Positions 40,801 to 61,837 are shown, counted from the first letter of the stretch. The stretch is 64,000 nt of DNA from Ypsolopha sequella (GCA_934047225.1 OW204000.1:16448001-16512000), one strand, 5' to 3'. Notes: generated by a model from the letters alone, not told the origin. Made by a program: numbers and translations.

Positions 40801-41896
40801 TCCCATCCCCTTCCCCAAAATGGAAGTCTGGGGCCGCGCCTGAAACAACCTCGAGTTAAATAGGCCGAAACTTTCTGTTTCATTGAAGATTAAGAGAGCA
40901 TATCGACAGATTGTTCAATGAATCAAATGAATAAAACGTATAATTCACGGCTTGCTTGTACTATTCGTGCCAAGTTCACGAGGTCAGCTGATAATATCGT
41001 GAACATCCGTCTGTGGCAGACGGTTCAGGTCTTTGACTCATAGACACGCATAATAGGAGATTATACTCGATCAACATATTTTACACCAACAAAAACATCT
41101 GATAATCTTATAATGTGGACGCCATAGAAAACATTGTTGAAGTCTAGCCAGTGAGGGAAGGGAAGAGGGTCGGATTCAGATGCCAAACAAAAAGAATTGT
41201 TGTGATATTTGTACGCAGCCTACAGCCTATCTGTCTTGAAATTTAATATGTTCAAAAAATAAGAAATTTTGTATTTTAAGCTTCCTAAACGTCTCATTTC
41301 CACATATATTATTCTTAAATAACGTTTTTTTCTTGAATTTGAAACATATTTGAAAAATGCAGTAAGTTTGGTATATAAAATATATAGGATAACAATAAAA
41401 CTTTAACAGCTAGAATTCGAAATCGCAGTAAAAAGTTCCCGATGTTGTGTAGCTTTCATAGCTCAATTTTTTTCTGGGACATTAATTTACAAATCAGTGA
41501 AAACTCCATGAAAATTTATTTAGCCATTTTTATGTGATGTGTATTCATACTGGCCACTAATAAATGGCAGCAATTATATATTTATCTTCGTTTCGATTTT
41601 GTAATATTTACTTTAGATTTATCTGGTATTCGTTTCAGATTTCGGAGGAATACAACGTCGCAGTATTTATTACCAATCAGATGACCTCCGATCCCGGAGC
41701 CACGCTGACCTTCCAGGCGGACCCGAAGAAGCCCATCGGCGGTAACATCCTGGCTCATGCTTCTACCACGAGGATATCCTTGAGGAAGGGTCGGGGGGAG
41801 AACCGGATCGCCAAGATATATGACTCGCCCGACCTGCCTGAAAGTGAAGCTACTTTCGCTATCACAAATGGTGGTGTTTCAGATGCCAAAGATTAA
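28559..41896 (+). CDS. DMC1: Meiotic recombinase DMC1, complete, five exons
   Basis: RecA/RAD51-family strand-exchange protein that forms filaments on resected DNA in meiosis to drive inter-homologue pairing. Five exons join in phase to 339 aa (human about 340). Residues 1-100 are the helix-hairpin-helix N-domain ([20 protein letters not shown]). The Walker A box is GEFRTGKTQ (125-133) and Walker B is LLIIDS (218-223). The C-terminus ends RIAKIYDSP...[13 protein letters not shown]. The DMC1-type phrases [12 protein letters not shown] and KGIQMS set it apart from RAD51. One family position differs: LLAGGIES where LLGGGIES is usual. Introns carry much transposon DNA, but all splice sites are GT-AG and no exon is broken, so it looks functional. 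Confidence 0.96.
28962..29129 (+). CDS. DMC1: DMC1 exon 2 (Walker A)
   Basis: Acceptor tttgtttcag, donor ACTTT/gtatcc. Encodes [10 protein letters not shown], the P-loop and FLDTEHT. The donor is inferred from the family and from phase; reading on gives an early stop. Confidence 0.93.
29130..31691 (+). other. DMC1 intron 2
   Basis: Holds an AT-rich stretch (29200-30120) with an unrecognised 63-codon Lys/Ser-rich ORF at 29818, a family-C palindrome remnant (30377-30580), and 30930-31560 dispersed-repeat debris including gacggacggacggac and the phrase tacggaaccctaa. No host exon seen. Confidence 0.65.
30377..30580. mobile_element. Family C (TTAA palindrome) degenerate copy
   Basis: cgcagccggattgtgaaaag at the left and its inverse (cttttcacgacccgcggctg) at the right; shares the ttcaacaaaaccttattacc block with 52465-52836. 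Confidence 0.75.
31692..31794 (+). CDS. DMC1: DMC1 exon 3
   Basis: Acceptor tcgattccag, donor CATCAG/gtaaat. Encodes [14 protein letters not shown]...[13 protein letters not shown], a canonical RAD51/DMC1 block. Confidence 0.95.
31806..32136. mobile_element. MITE family I, copy 1 (~330 bp)
   Basis: Inverted ends ttcaaagcaaagatctcaaa and tttgaaatctttgcttcaaa. An inverted second copy is at 58437-58750. It starts just 12 bp after the DMC1 exon-3 donor. Confidence 0.85.
32990..33345 (+). mobile_element. GATG-tailed non-autonomous retroelement, copy 1
   Basis: Head gagctgatgccgggctcgac, body with actcctccc-type GC-rich segments, and 3' end ggcttatgtccagcaggtgg followed by gatg repeats. That end matches the 3' end of the RTE fragment at 23078-23335. 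Confidence 0.75.
33692..33945 (-). mobile_element. GATG-tailed non-autonomous retroelement, copy 2 (deleted)
   Basis: Inverse of the same family: begins ccatccattcatcagcctgg and reaches cccaaataacttcgaggggg; the head is missing. Confidence 0.7.
34168..34290. mobile_element. MITE family H, copy 2
   Basis: Near-identical to 19616-19765 in the central arms (acagtgtttaaatctgttg / caacagatttaaacac). Confidence 0.8.
34565..34640 (-). mobile_element. Head fragment of the GATG-tailed family next to DMC1 exon 4
   Basis: gtacctccacagtcgagccc and ggcatcag match the heads of 32990 and 40155; it lies about 50 bp upstream of the exon-4 acceptor. Confidence 0.7.
34693..34860 (+). CDS. DMC1: DMC1 exon 4 (Walker B)
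   Basis: Acceptor tgccctcag, donor CAGAAG/gtaggt, 56 codons from [16 protein letters not shown] to LSRLQK, with [17 protein letters not shown]-rich compared with its surroundings. Confidence 0.95.
35125..35224. repeat. ~100-bp near-perfect hairpin
   Basis: tactttttgtactagttatg ... aagttagg, then taaaaa, then cctaactt ... cataactagtacaaaaagta. Arms ~45 bp with a loop of about 6 bp. Confidence 0.9.
36310..36478. mobile_element. Palindromic MITE (~170 bp)
   Basis: cgtagcatagtgtttaatcg and its inverse cgattaaacactgtgctacg form the ends; the inner arm is ttgaatcacaagtgcgaag/ccttgcacttgtgattcaa. Confidence 0.85.
36532..36602 (+). mobile_element. tRNA-like SINE head or tRNA pseudogene
   Basis: Box A-like tagctctattgggagagc and box B ggttcaaatcc at tRNA spacing, with partly pairing ends (cttcggt/accgag). 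The anticodon stem does not fold to a standard 5-bp/7-nt arm, so I do not call a functional tRNA. The similar head at 45950 supports a SINE. Confidence 0.55.
36816..37079. mobile_element. Palindromic MITE family F, copy 1
   Basis: Ends cagtggcgtgcacagaactt and the inverse; the centre is ggtagacaatgtctacc. Copy 2 at 49375-49632 is about 95% alike by eye. Confidence 0.9.
38050..38300. mobile_element. Short TIR element with homopolymer C tract
   Basis: gggcgtagccaggggggttt and the terminal ctggctacgcctg are inverted ends; a run of about 16 C lies near the right end. Confidence 0.6.
38446..38640. mobile_element. Palindromic MITE family J, copy 1
   Basis: atataaacggctcacctcaa at the left and ttgaggtgagccgtttatat at the right, with inner gatcgggatagccgacc/ggctatcccgatc. 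Related partial copies are at 6222-6392 and 37440-37520. Confidence 0.85.
39154..39424. mobile_element. 270-bp palindromic MITE family A, copy 4
   Basis: Best-preserved copy: tatacaacgtgtaacagaaa to its inverse, with ggagccaaacctg / cagggttggctcc near the centre. Confidence 0.9.
39490..39720. mobile_element. Family C fragment
   Basis: gcagccggattataaaaaac, then attaatctaaacagaacact and ttcaacaaaacctcattacc; the right terminus is lost. Confidence 0.65.
39785..40155 (-). mobile_element. GATG-tailed non-autonomous retroelement, copy 3 (near full length)
   Basis: ccatccatcagcctagttcg at the left (tail end) through gtcctcttactctcccccga to cgagcccggcatcagctcta at the right; high identity to the inverse of 32990-33345. 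Confidence 0.75.
41639..41896 (+). CDS. DMC1: DMC1 exon 5 (C-terminus and stop)
   Basis: Acceptor cgtttcag; starts [15 protein letters not shown] and ends VSDAKD followed by TAA. Contains [12 protein letters not shown] and [16 protein letters not shown]. Confidence 0.96.
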   Translation: MSEEYNVAVFITNQMTSDPGATLTFQADPKKPIGGNILAHASTTRISLRKGRGENRIAKIYDSPDLPESEATFAITNGGVSDAKD

Positions 41897-41916
41897 CTTT
41901 TTTTTTTTATGTTTTG

Positions 41917-41922
41917 AATAAA
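41917..41922 (+). terminator. DMC1: DMC1 polyadenylation signal
   Basis: Canonical AATAAA 20 bp after the stop codon. Confidence 0.6.
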
Positions 41923-43589
41923 TTGATGTGTTTAGAACATATTGCAGTAGTCATTGTTTACCTCCCTATGTATGATGCTTGTAAAAATTTAATTGCGGTA
42001 ATTGGCAGGCCAGCATTAAATCAGGGATAGTTGAAAATTACAACCTAATATAAATTGCAAGTGCCTAAAAATACTTCCTTTACAAAAAAAGCTTTGGCAA
42101 CCTTTAGAAGTCCAGGGACCCGTTACTTCCCAGCCAGTCTTGTGTTTTCTTGTTCAGACAACATAAGATTGCTGGGCCTGAATAAAACTTTAAATAGGTA
42201 CTCATTATTATTATGCTCGCGAACCGCTATAAATTATCTATCGCTTTAATATATAAATAAAAAAAACAACAATGATTTGTTACACAAAGATATTACTCAA
42301 AATGCTATACGGTGTGTTAAGGCGATACCAAAAAAAAATATGGGGTTTTTGCGAACCCATATACTCCACTACAATATCATCTACGTATTTATTTTTTGGG
42401 AAAATGTTTATTGAGTATTTGAATAAGATTCTCACTGAAGGAAAACGCGATTGGATGAAATTTTCTCGAAATTTAATTCCGAAAAGACCTCTAAATTGTT
42501 TTATTTTTTCCTGTATTTCTGAAATCCTAACTAATTTCATTGTGTATTTCAAAATGTGGATATATGTATTTGTAAAGTCTCCTTGAAAATCTTTTAAGTA
42601 CATTTTATATTAATAAAAAACCGACTTTTTGCTACTTTTCCACGAATCCATCCCAATCGCACTGAGGGTTTTTTCGCATATGGAGTAACAGGGACGCTAA
42701 AACTTTTACGTTGCGGAAGCCGAAAACTGGCGATAGTACTCGTCCACACGAACAACTTTCCGAAAAAGAAAATTGAGACATCGAAAACAAAAAAAACAGT
42801 TGTTTCATACATTTTGTTCGGGTTACCCGACTCGAGTAGCTATGTAACTGTTTTTATTTAACAGCTGATTTTTTTTCGTGATTCGAGGGTTGGCTCCATA
42901 GTCAAAGTTGGTAATATCCTGTGCTTATATCAATGGGTAGAATACCCCATTTTACGGAAAAAGGCTACAATCACTTATCATCTTAATATCTTGTAAAATT
43001 ATATGTAAGTAAAATAATAACATTTATATAATTTTTCTGTAGTTTAATTTTAATGTTACATATTTTCTCTCAGTTTATTTATGAGTTCCTGGTAATGCGT
43101 TAAATGAGCGATTGGCCTACAAATTGGATTACTTGACCGATAACGTAACATCAGCAGCCGCAATCTATCTCGGAGTTGTGAAAACCAAAGTCCACATTGA
43201 GCGGCTCGCATTCGTCGCTGGAAGTGGCGTGACACGCAGAGCCAATAGGTCGACTGTAATTTTAGAGACAAGTTAGATAATTTAAATTAAATATTTTACA
43301 CTATCTATTCCAAAAGTTATTGCTTTACGATCATAGGTAATTTATTTTATATAGGTCAGTGACTTGACTAGTGCCAGTCATTTTCTTATTTGAAATAACA
43401 TCCCCAATAAGAACTAGAACTGTTCTACCTATTGTCCCACCCGTATTTAAGCAGCAGAAGTCGCAATCTTGGTATACAACAGTAACCGTGCTCGAATCTG
43501 GTCAAGTAAATACCTACATAAGCAACAATCTGTTTTTTTTACAGTTTATGTGCTTAATATTTTGTATAAGTACCTACTTACCATTTGAT

Positions 43590-43668
43590 AACGGTGTAGA
43601 AAAACACAGTAAGGTAAACCTGGCGTGCCTCAAAAAGCGTGAATTTGTGCCCGCAGCATGGTAATAAT
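43590..43668 (+). mobile_element. SINE body fragment
   Basis: acacagtaaggtaaacctgg and cctcaaaaagcgtgaatttg match 44380-44440 of the SINE copy downstream. Confidence 0.6.
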
Positions 43669-44235
43669 ACTCACCTGATGAGGTGGTAGAGCTGATACCG
43701 GGCTAGACTGTGGAGGTACCACTTTACATGCTCAGTGGCAGAGAATATAAAGTATTACTACGTAAAGAAGCGACACTCACCTCCCCGCGCGAATTTAACG
43801 TCCCCGCGGTCCCCCGCAAGTTAGTGGAAATCTGGAGTCAGGCAGAGCTCGATTACCACTCGTTTGCTGCGCGCGTGTTTTGTTACAAAGTTTTATCACA
43901 ATACTGATTTTTAATCAGTATGGTGCGTTATTGCAGTGTTTATGGATGCCTGGAAAACTTTTTTTCAAAAATTAGAATTGCGTGATCAAACCTTACAATT
44001 TCGTTCAGTAACGCATTTGGAACAATAAAATCAGTATTTATAACTTTCCATGTTTTGACAAGTTTTCATTTTTTTTCCAAAATTTATGTTTGAGTAGTTG
44101 TTAATCATTTATGCATACGAAACTATATATATAATATATATAGTATGCCTAAGCTTAGTAGGTATATAGTTATATATATATAAAGTAAATATATATTAAA
44201 TATATATATATGTACTTTTAAAGTAACGAAAAAGC

Positions 44236-44600
44236 AGCGGTAACTCAGGGGTAGAACACTGGCCTCTTAATCTTGAGATTAAGGTTCGATCTCCGGTCGG
44301 GCATGCACCAATGAGTTCTTCGGAATTTACATAATGTGCATAGTATTTGCTAATAGGTACTTACCACTTGTGAACAGTGAAGGAAAACATAGTAAGGAAA
44401 CCTGCATGCCCTAAAAAGAGTGTATTTGTGCCCGAAGAACGATGATAGGGCTCACCACCCATCACGTTGGGACGTAATATTTGCAGGTGAAACGCGGGTT
44501 TACCGAGTGTGGGTGGACTGTGACTTGCATTTCAAAGTTCACAATCGGAACACATCCGACACCCCCCGGGGCATTCAGGTCGTAACGATTTATATACATA
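44236..44600 (+). mobile_element. tRNA-derived SINE, copy 2 (near full length)
   Basis: tRNA-like head with gtaactcaggggtagaacac (box A-like) and ggttcgatctc (box B-like), then a body containing gacgtaatatttgcaggtga and acgcgggtttaccgagtgtg, ending in a TA-rich tail. Matches 17405-17690 over its length. Confidence 0.8.
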
Positions 44601-44606
44601 TATAAG

Positions 44607-44875
44607 GTTAAATAACATTATTTGGCGAAACTCAAAACAAAGGTAGTACTAGTCTATATGGACAACTGTTTGTATGGGAGCTAAGCGAAATTCTTAACTT
44701 TTTTTCACTTCCTCCTATACAAATTGCTCCGATCAGCTGACTCGTCCAGTATGGAAAGGTGAAAACGAATTCTAAGAATTTTTCACTATCCTATTAAAAA
44801 AAGTTATTCATATGGACATGTTCTACATATGTTTCAAATTTCGCCAACTAATTGAATTTAACCTATTATAATATT
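44607..44875. mobile_element. TIR element (~270 bp)
   Basis: ggttaaataacattatttgg and cgaaact at the left, tttcgccaactaattgaatt and taacc at the right, as imperfect inverted ends; non-coding. Confidence 0.65.
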
Positions 44876-45118
44876 AATATATACATATATTTTTTTAATA
44901 CTGATTAATCCACGGGGAACCAGAAATTGGACTACGCTAAAATTTAGGAAGAGAATCACATAAGTTGCTGACTTATATTGTGTCCCTCTCGGGCGACGAC
45001 GCTCACACGATTGCTGCCAGCCCTAGACTAGCTCACGCACACACACAAGCGTGTGCGGACAAGCCAGATGCGCGCGTGAGAGTGTAGGTAAATAATTTGA
45101 GCCTTGACTATGAAGTGA

Positions 45119-45280
45119 CGGGGGTGTGTCAGTGGGTACCACCACCTTACTCGCACAAACCCCCTTCGGATTTCGGGAAGTTATTCGAGGGAGAGTAAGT
45201 GGACAGCTCTACACGCACCCAAAAACCAGGTGGCCCACCATGCCTAGGATCGATTGATGGCAGTATATCCATATATTCAT
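45119..45280 (+). mobile_element. GATG-family 5' fragment
   Basis: gtaccaccaccttactcgca, agagtaagtggacagctct and aggtggcccaccatgcctag follow the order in 32990-33345; the 3' half is lost. Confidence 0.65.
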
Positions 45281-45361
45281 CCCCTCCGGCATATTAACTA
45301 AATGTTTGTTGATATCTTTTTATTGTTTTTATTATTCAACGTAAGGTTACAGCAGGACCCG

Positions 45362-45476
45362 GCAGTAAATAGTATCGTAGTGTCATCTCTGTCGCACGAA
45401 GCAGTAACAGTCCGGTGACAGAAACGACGCTCTACGAAGCCGAAGATAGCCGACGTGCATTAAATTCTGCCGGGTA
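45362..45476. mobile_element. MITE family B, copy 2
   Basis: gtcatctctgtcgcacgaag and ccggtgacag...gctctacgaag..cgaagatagccga match 600-735. Confidence 0.85.
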
Positions 45477-45952
45477 CTGTATCTATATTTTTATTTCGTG
45501 TCAATCTCTGTTCAAATTTTTCACTCATTCGACTGAGCCTCAAAGTGGGCCGAAATATATCTCGAAAATATTTAACTTGCTATATATCTTGTCGTTTTGT
45601 TGATATTACCCAACGGACCTTGCTATCTTTCGGATTTTGGCAAACCTTGGTAATCTCGCTATACACATACAGTGTGACCCCTGCTTGAAAACCATTGTTC
45701 TTTCCGTAATGAATTCTTAGGGAAACGTTGTGTTCCTATATTTTTACAATTACTCGTAGCCACAATACATGAGATGACTATTTTGAATGCAAAACTAGAC
45801 TGCATTGTCCAATTAAATTAGATTTTACAAACTTATTAATAAGGTTGTTATTATTATTGGAGCGCATTACAAACTAGAAATCAATTCGAAATAAATTTAA
45901 AAGCACAAATATTTTTGAAATAAATTCCTCAGGCCAGGATTTGAATCTGCAA

Positions 45953-46005
45953 CCTCCTGCTTACACGACAGGCGCGCTACCGACTGCACTACCGAGGAAC
46001 TGTAG
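45953..46005 (-). mobile_element. tRNA-like SINE head
   Basis: On the minus strand: cggtagtgcagtcggtagcg (box A-like), then gattcaaatcc (box B). Similar in layout to 36532-36602. No intact cloverleaf is proposed. Confidence 0.5.
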
Positions 46006-46239
46006 TATCTTCTATGCGAGCACGTACGCGTCGATTAGATAAATTTGACAGATAAAATCGATAACATCCAAACGATAACCCTTATTGCAATGAAATGAGA
46101 GTTACATTTTTATTTAACGAATCGATGTCGAGTCGATAGTAAGTTCATGCTGGAAAGACGAATTTTTCCACTAATATTTGTGCTTTTAAATTTGTTTCTG
46201 ATTGATTTCTAGTTTGTAATGAACTCTAATAATAATAAG

Positions 46240-46990
46240 AGTATTCAAAGCGACGGATTTCGCAATAAAAATATATACCTAATAAAGGTTGTTATTGTTA
46301 TAATTTATAATAGCATATTCAAGCGAAAAACGAGCCAAGCGAGAAAGACACTCGCCACCCGTGTGTCCTTGTTTAGCAAATTGCCATTATAAATATATAT
46401 TATATATTTATAGGGTGTGGTCATATTAGTAAAAAGGGACATACAGTTGCTTGCACCCTTCTCGTTAAGCTCGTTTTTCGTTCCGTAGTGCACAGTCTAG
46501 TTCTCTGTATAATGTATTTGGTTGAACGTTGTGGAGTAATATTACAACCTGAATTATGTAGGCTTTAATGTGCTAAAATCCAAGTAATGTAACGAATGAG
46601 ATATCTAATCAAACTGACAATTTACCATAAATACGAGTATACGACATTCTCCCGGAATCTCAGAAATGGGCACAAATAATTGAATTTTTTATTTATATCT
46701 AGCACATAATCTAGCATCCGCTAATATTTGTTCAACTAAATTAGATTTTATTAACTTACAAATAAATTGTTATTGTTATGATAGCATATTCAAGCGAAAA
46801 ACAAGCCGAGCGAGAGAAGGAGAAAACTACTCGCCTCCCCTATGTCCGTGTTTAAAAAGTTGCCCGTATATATTATGTATATCTATATAATCAAGTGTGC
46901 CAAACGTGTGGTCATATTAGTAAAAAAAGGGACAAACGGACACATGCACCCGTCTCGCTCAGTTTGTTTTTCGTGTTGTAGGGCACATTC
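46240..46990. repeat. Family L terminal blocks, two partial copies
   Basis: ggttgttattgttat...agcatattcaagcgaaaaac (near 46266 and 46756) and ggtcatattagtaaaaa.gggaca (near 46428 and 46908) recur in the same order as at 1390-1450 and 2645-2760. It looks like a TIR family whose right end is tctctgtataatgt.tttgg. Confidence 0.65.
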
Positions 46991-46998
46991 TAGGGTGT

Positions 46999-47256
46999 GG
47001 TCATCAGATTAAACAAAATAAACACACTCAGCTATCGTGAGTAAGTCGGTAACGTAAATAAGCAGAATAAACCATATAAACCAACTACCTTTCATAGTAC
47101 ATACCATGATGATAATGGTTTATAGTGGCTTGAAGTTAGCTACGCAATCACGTTTGACAGCCAATTTTCCCCCACGATTTTTGACGTTTGTTGAGGGTCA
47201 TGACCGAATCGTGCGTGTTTATAGTGAAAAATAGTAGTTCATTGTGATCTGATGAC
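46999..47256. mobile_element. MITE family D, copy 1
   Basis: Ends GGTCATCAGAT and ATCTGATGACC; interior has cacactcagctatcgtga and tttgacgtttgttgagggtc. Confidence 0.85.
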
Positions 47257-47394
47257 CTTACCCCATCGAAAATAATTATTTCGATGCCTTACCCCTTTTT
47301 ATTTGATACATTGTTTTTGAGTGAAACAGAGCGTTATTGAATGTTGGCAACGTTCTGTTTGATAGCGAAACCACACATTTTTTTAAAGAAAAAA

Positions 47395-47475
47395 TCTCTT
47401 TGAAGATCGCCTCCAGCACCTGTCCCAGTATTTTGTGATTACCGGTTCCGGCAGCAGCCGGCAGCTGAGCCACAG
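47395..47475 (-). pseudogene. Exon-like fragment of unknown gene
   Basis: GC-rich, with acceptor-like attttttag on the minus strand followed by an open frame AVAQLPAAAGTGNHKILGQV that then runs into AT-rich sequence. Coding-like composition, wedged between two MITE D copies. I do not recognise the protein; it may be a captured exon fragment. Confidence 0.3.
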
Positions 47476-47496
47476 CCTAAAAATAACTAAGGGTGT

Positions 47497-47883
47497 GGTC
47501 ATCAGATTAAACAAAATAAACACACTCAGCTATCGTGGGTAAGTCGGTTATGTAAATAAGCAGAATAAACCAACGACCATAGTACATACATACCATGGTG
47601 GTTTATAGTGGCCTGAAGTTAGCTGCACAATTACTTTTGACAGTCAATTTTTCCCCATGACTTTTGACGTTTGTTAAAGGTTATGACCGAATCGTGGGTG
47701 TTATAGTGGAAAATAGTAGTTTATTGTGATCAGGTCCTCTAAAAAGGCCGCTTTGGATGAATTATATTATGATTCTGTTGCAATGCCGTCTCTTTTGTAC
47801 GCATGAAGAAACTCTGACTCTATCCTACTTTCAAATCATTTGATGATTCACCCAAGTTGGCCTTTTTAGATCCCCTGATGACC
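47497..47883. mobile_element. MITE family D, copy 2, carrying a nested MITE E
   Basis: Starts GGTCATCAGATTAAACAAAA; the expected tgtgatc..tgatgacc terminus is split by the 47730-47873 insertion. Both halves align with copy 1. Confidence 0.85.
47730..47873. mobile_element. MITE family E, copy 1 (nested)
   Basis: Inverted ends cctctaaaaaggcc and ggcctttttagatcccc; interior cttttgtacgcatgaag. An inverted second copy is at 53607-53751. Confidence 0.85.
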
Positions 47884-48126
47884 GTACCTAAAGTCAACTG
47901 TCTATGGTTTTTCGTTATGCCGTTGACAGGACATGACAGATGATGATTCAGTGACAGTTGTACGGAATCTGTCATACGAAGTGCTTGTGAGTTGTGATTC
48001 ATTGCGCATTAAAAATTGATTTTAGTAGATTTATTTATATTTAATTGAAATAACGTAGCGTAATCATTTTTTTTACGAAATACTGTATACTAACACGTTA
48101 TAAATTATTTTACACAAGTGCAAATT
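47884..48126 (+). promoter_or_regulatory. PCYT2: Putative PCYT2 promoter and 5' UTR
   Basis: Sequence between the end of MITE D and the start codon. Composition becomes unique here. I cannot point to a TATA box or initiator with confidence; assigned by position only. Confidence 0.35.
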
Positions 48127-58968
<10,842 letters not shown>

Positions 58969-61837
58969 GTGAGTACCCTAAGAGCATATTTTCATTTGTA
59001 TACCATTGTCCGATCGACTGCTCATTTACCTTACAATTTTATACCTCCTAATTCTGTATTGTAATTTAATTCCTATTCACATGAAGTCAAGATCGACTAA
59101 ATTAATTTATTTGCCTTTACTTATTTTTGTAACAACTATTGTAACATTGTAGTAGCAGCCGTTCGACAAACAATTTCTCTCGTCATCTATTGTAAAATTA
59201 TAATATGTATGCAGGTAGCTATCAGTATCAGTATTTATTTTTTTCTACTTTTGTGGGCATATCTCATGCACGAATATGAGTAGTATTCACGAATTGTAGT
59301 ATCAGGACAAACTCATGTGAGTTTATTGATACTATTCACCATGTAATAAAATAGTGTAAAATTATGAATAAATAAAAAATAAATAAAAACCTGGCGTGTA
59401 GACTGTACCTGAGCCTAGAGCATGACCAACTCCAGGCTATCTAGGATTCGTTTGAAGAAATTCGGACTCTCCTTGTATTGAAAAAAATATATTTGGTTTA
59501 TTAACCTTTTCTCTAGGGATCTTACGTATAAACAATGTACTAAGTATTATACTTTTGTCAAAAAAAAAATTTTGCACCCTCTTTTTTTTTTGGTTTTCAA
59601 ACGTGCGCTTCAAGAACGCGGTTAAGAGATCAACTTGATTTTTTTTTATAAAATAGTTAATAGAAATATAAAGGTATATCACCTAAATTCAATATTTTTT
59701 TCCCTACAAAATATTTCAGTATGAGCTAAAAACCACACCAATTTGTTGTTTCGCTGCGTGATCACTAGTATTACGCGTCCAAGAAAAAGAGGCCAAAGAG
59801 CCAACATATAATCGCCTCTATGAAAAGCAAATAAAGTCTTTGCCATTAGACTTAATGTGCTGGACGGGTAATAAAAAAAGTTGCTAGGGTATGCCATCTT
59901 CTTAACACATTAAGGGTTCATTCAGATTGAGCACCCCATTTTGCATCAATCCAAATTGAACTCAGTCGTGGCTGTTACGACCACCAACGAACACGCGCTC
60001 ACGAAAAACTGCGTTTTTATTTAAGATTTAATTTTTTTATTTTATCCATTATACGCCAACTGCAATTTGGACCTTGAAAAACTTTCATAAAAATATATGA
60101 TAGGCATTATAGAGTCAAAAATAAATTTTAAGTTTCATAAACTGTTTTTCTATTGTAAGTTTTTACAAAAAAAATCGAAAGTCATCGAAAGTTTCACATG
60201 ACTAACACGAGAATTTTCTTCTAAACGCGTAAAGCGATTTTAATCATTATTCCACCAAATTATAGGAAATTATTAGATCTAAAAAATTTAAGTTCAAACA
60301 TTTTTTTTCGTTCATGGCGTCCATGTGAAAAGTATTATTTTCTCCTATTTTGCGCTAGCCGGAGAAGCAGTGGTTGTCGTAACAGCCACTTTTCAATGCA
60401 CGCTGAAATGAACATAATTTCAATGTCGTTTCCGTTGATATTTGTACCGACACACATCGAGTTGCTTATTAAGCGTGGTCATACGCCTTAATAACTCGGC
60501 TTCTAGATGAAATTATTAGAATGTTGTAAATTGTTCAGACGGAGTCGTTGTTCACTTATTTTATTACATATTTCAAGGCTGTAAAATTTAAGGAAGGTCC
60601 TTTAACACTCGAAAAACATGAAATTTAGAGGTAGCTTCATAATTTATTTCTATCGGGCGAACTTAAAGCTTTTGCAATTTTTCAAAATTTTTTGACCAAC
60701 TCTTTAGTCTAGTATCTATATTATTTTAATTAAACCGATTGACCAAGTTCCACAATGTGAAATGGTCATTTAAAGTTGTGCATCTGACCTTATACGGACC
60801 CTGTGGCGAAATTACAAACCATTTGAAAAATATCTAACAAAACCTATGCTATTTTAGACCAATTCTTGACTAAAATGGATTAGGTATTGTAGTAGACATT
60901 TGCACGAACAAAAGCTCATCTATTTTAGTTTGAGTAGTGACTCAAATGGAATAGCCTTTGTAATTTCGCGACCCTGTGATGTCATAAGTCAAGTGTAATG
61001 CACCTGCTTTAAAAATATATAATTTAATGTATAACTCTTTATAACCTTCACATGGGTGAATTAAGATCTGCAATAATAACTTAGGGCGAGTAAATACCAT
61101 TATTGGCTTAGGATTGAAATCATCATAGTCACAGGCAAGCTGTTCGCATTTAAAGTAAAGTGGATTGTTTCCTTTTTCAAGGACAAATAAGTAATTAAAT
61201 TAAAACATCGACGAAATGTAGTTCAAGGTTGTTTTACGCCTGATATGTCTTATCTGCCGTCATAATGCATATTTTTAAACGAAAAGGTCCTTGGCGTTTT
61301 TTGCAAACAATTATTTATAGATACGAAAAGTCAGATGCTTATTACCTATTTTGAACAATGAAATTGTAATTTTACAAGGTAATTGTAATTTAGGTTCATG
61401 TGTAGCTTAACTTCTTAGGTATAGTTGTGTAATACATAATATTTTGGGTAATTTTCTCTGGATTATAAACGTTTTAATTTTAACTCTCTCTAATCAACTG
61501 CCGCGCTCGTAAAACCTCAGTTATTTTCACTTTTCTGCAGCATTTTTATGCAGAAAAATTACACTAAATAATATCATAAAACCGTTTTTAATCATGTTTT
61601 TTATGCGTTATTATGGTTCTGAAGTAAGTTTTGTCGTTGTTATGTCTCTATTAAATCACAATACTGAGAATGCGGCAATGCTATTCGAGAGTATTTTTTT
61701 CTAAATTCCTGCAATTTTTTTCTGAACGCACAATGAAATTTAACAATACATTTTTTTATGGTCTTATACTTTATTTTATAGGGTAGCAAGTGGTATTTAT
61801 ATTGTTTAGAAATTTTAATATTTACTATCATCTAAAG

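Larger units (their letters stand above)
34861..41638 (+). other. DMC1 intron 4 (6.8 kb), repeat-rich
   Basis: Contains a long hairpin (35125-35224), a palindrome (36310-36478), a tRNA-like SINE (36532-36602), MITE F (36816-37079), a C-tract element (38050-38300), MITE J (38446-38640), MITE A (39154-39424), a family-C fragment (39490-39720), a GATG-tailed repeat (39785-40155) and a C/T-rich tract (40740-40820). 40860-41630 shows nothing recognisable. Confidence 0.7.
41923..48126. other. Intergenic DMC1 to PCYT2, transposon debris
   Basis: Sequence blocks: unrecognised AT-rich 41950-43580 (with a MITE A core remnant near 42890-42910), SINE fragment 43590-43668, GATG-family fragments 43672-43722 and 45119-45280, tRNA-headed SINE 44236-44600, TIR element 44607-44875, MITE B 45362-45476, tRNA-like head 45953-46005, family-L pieces 46240-46990, and MITE D copies with nested MITE E 46999-47883. 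The last ~240 bp before 48127 should hold the PCYT2 promoter and 5' UTR. Confidence 0.7.

Noticed and set aside
42280..42603. Overlapping ~105-codon ORFs on both strands
   Set aside because: No recognisable motifs and mutual overlap; likely chance in AT-rich repeat-derived DNA.
43056..43271. 71-codon Arg-rich minus ORF
   Set aside because: No family likeness and no exon signals; not enough to call a gene.
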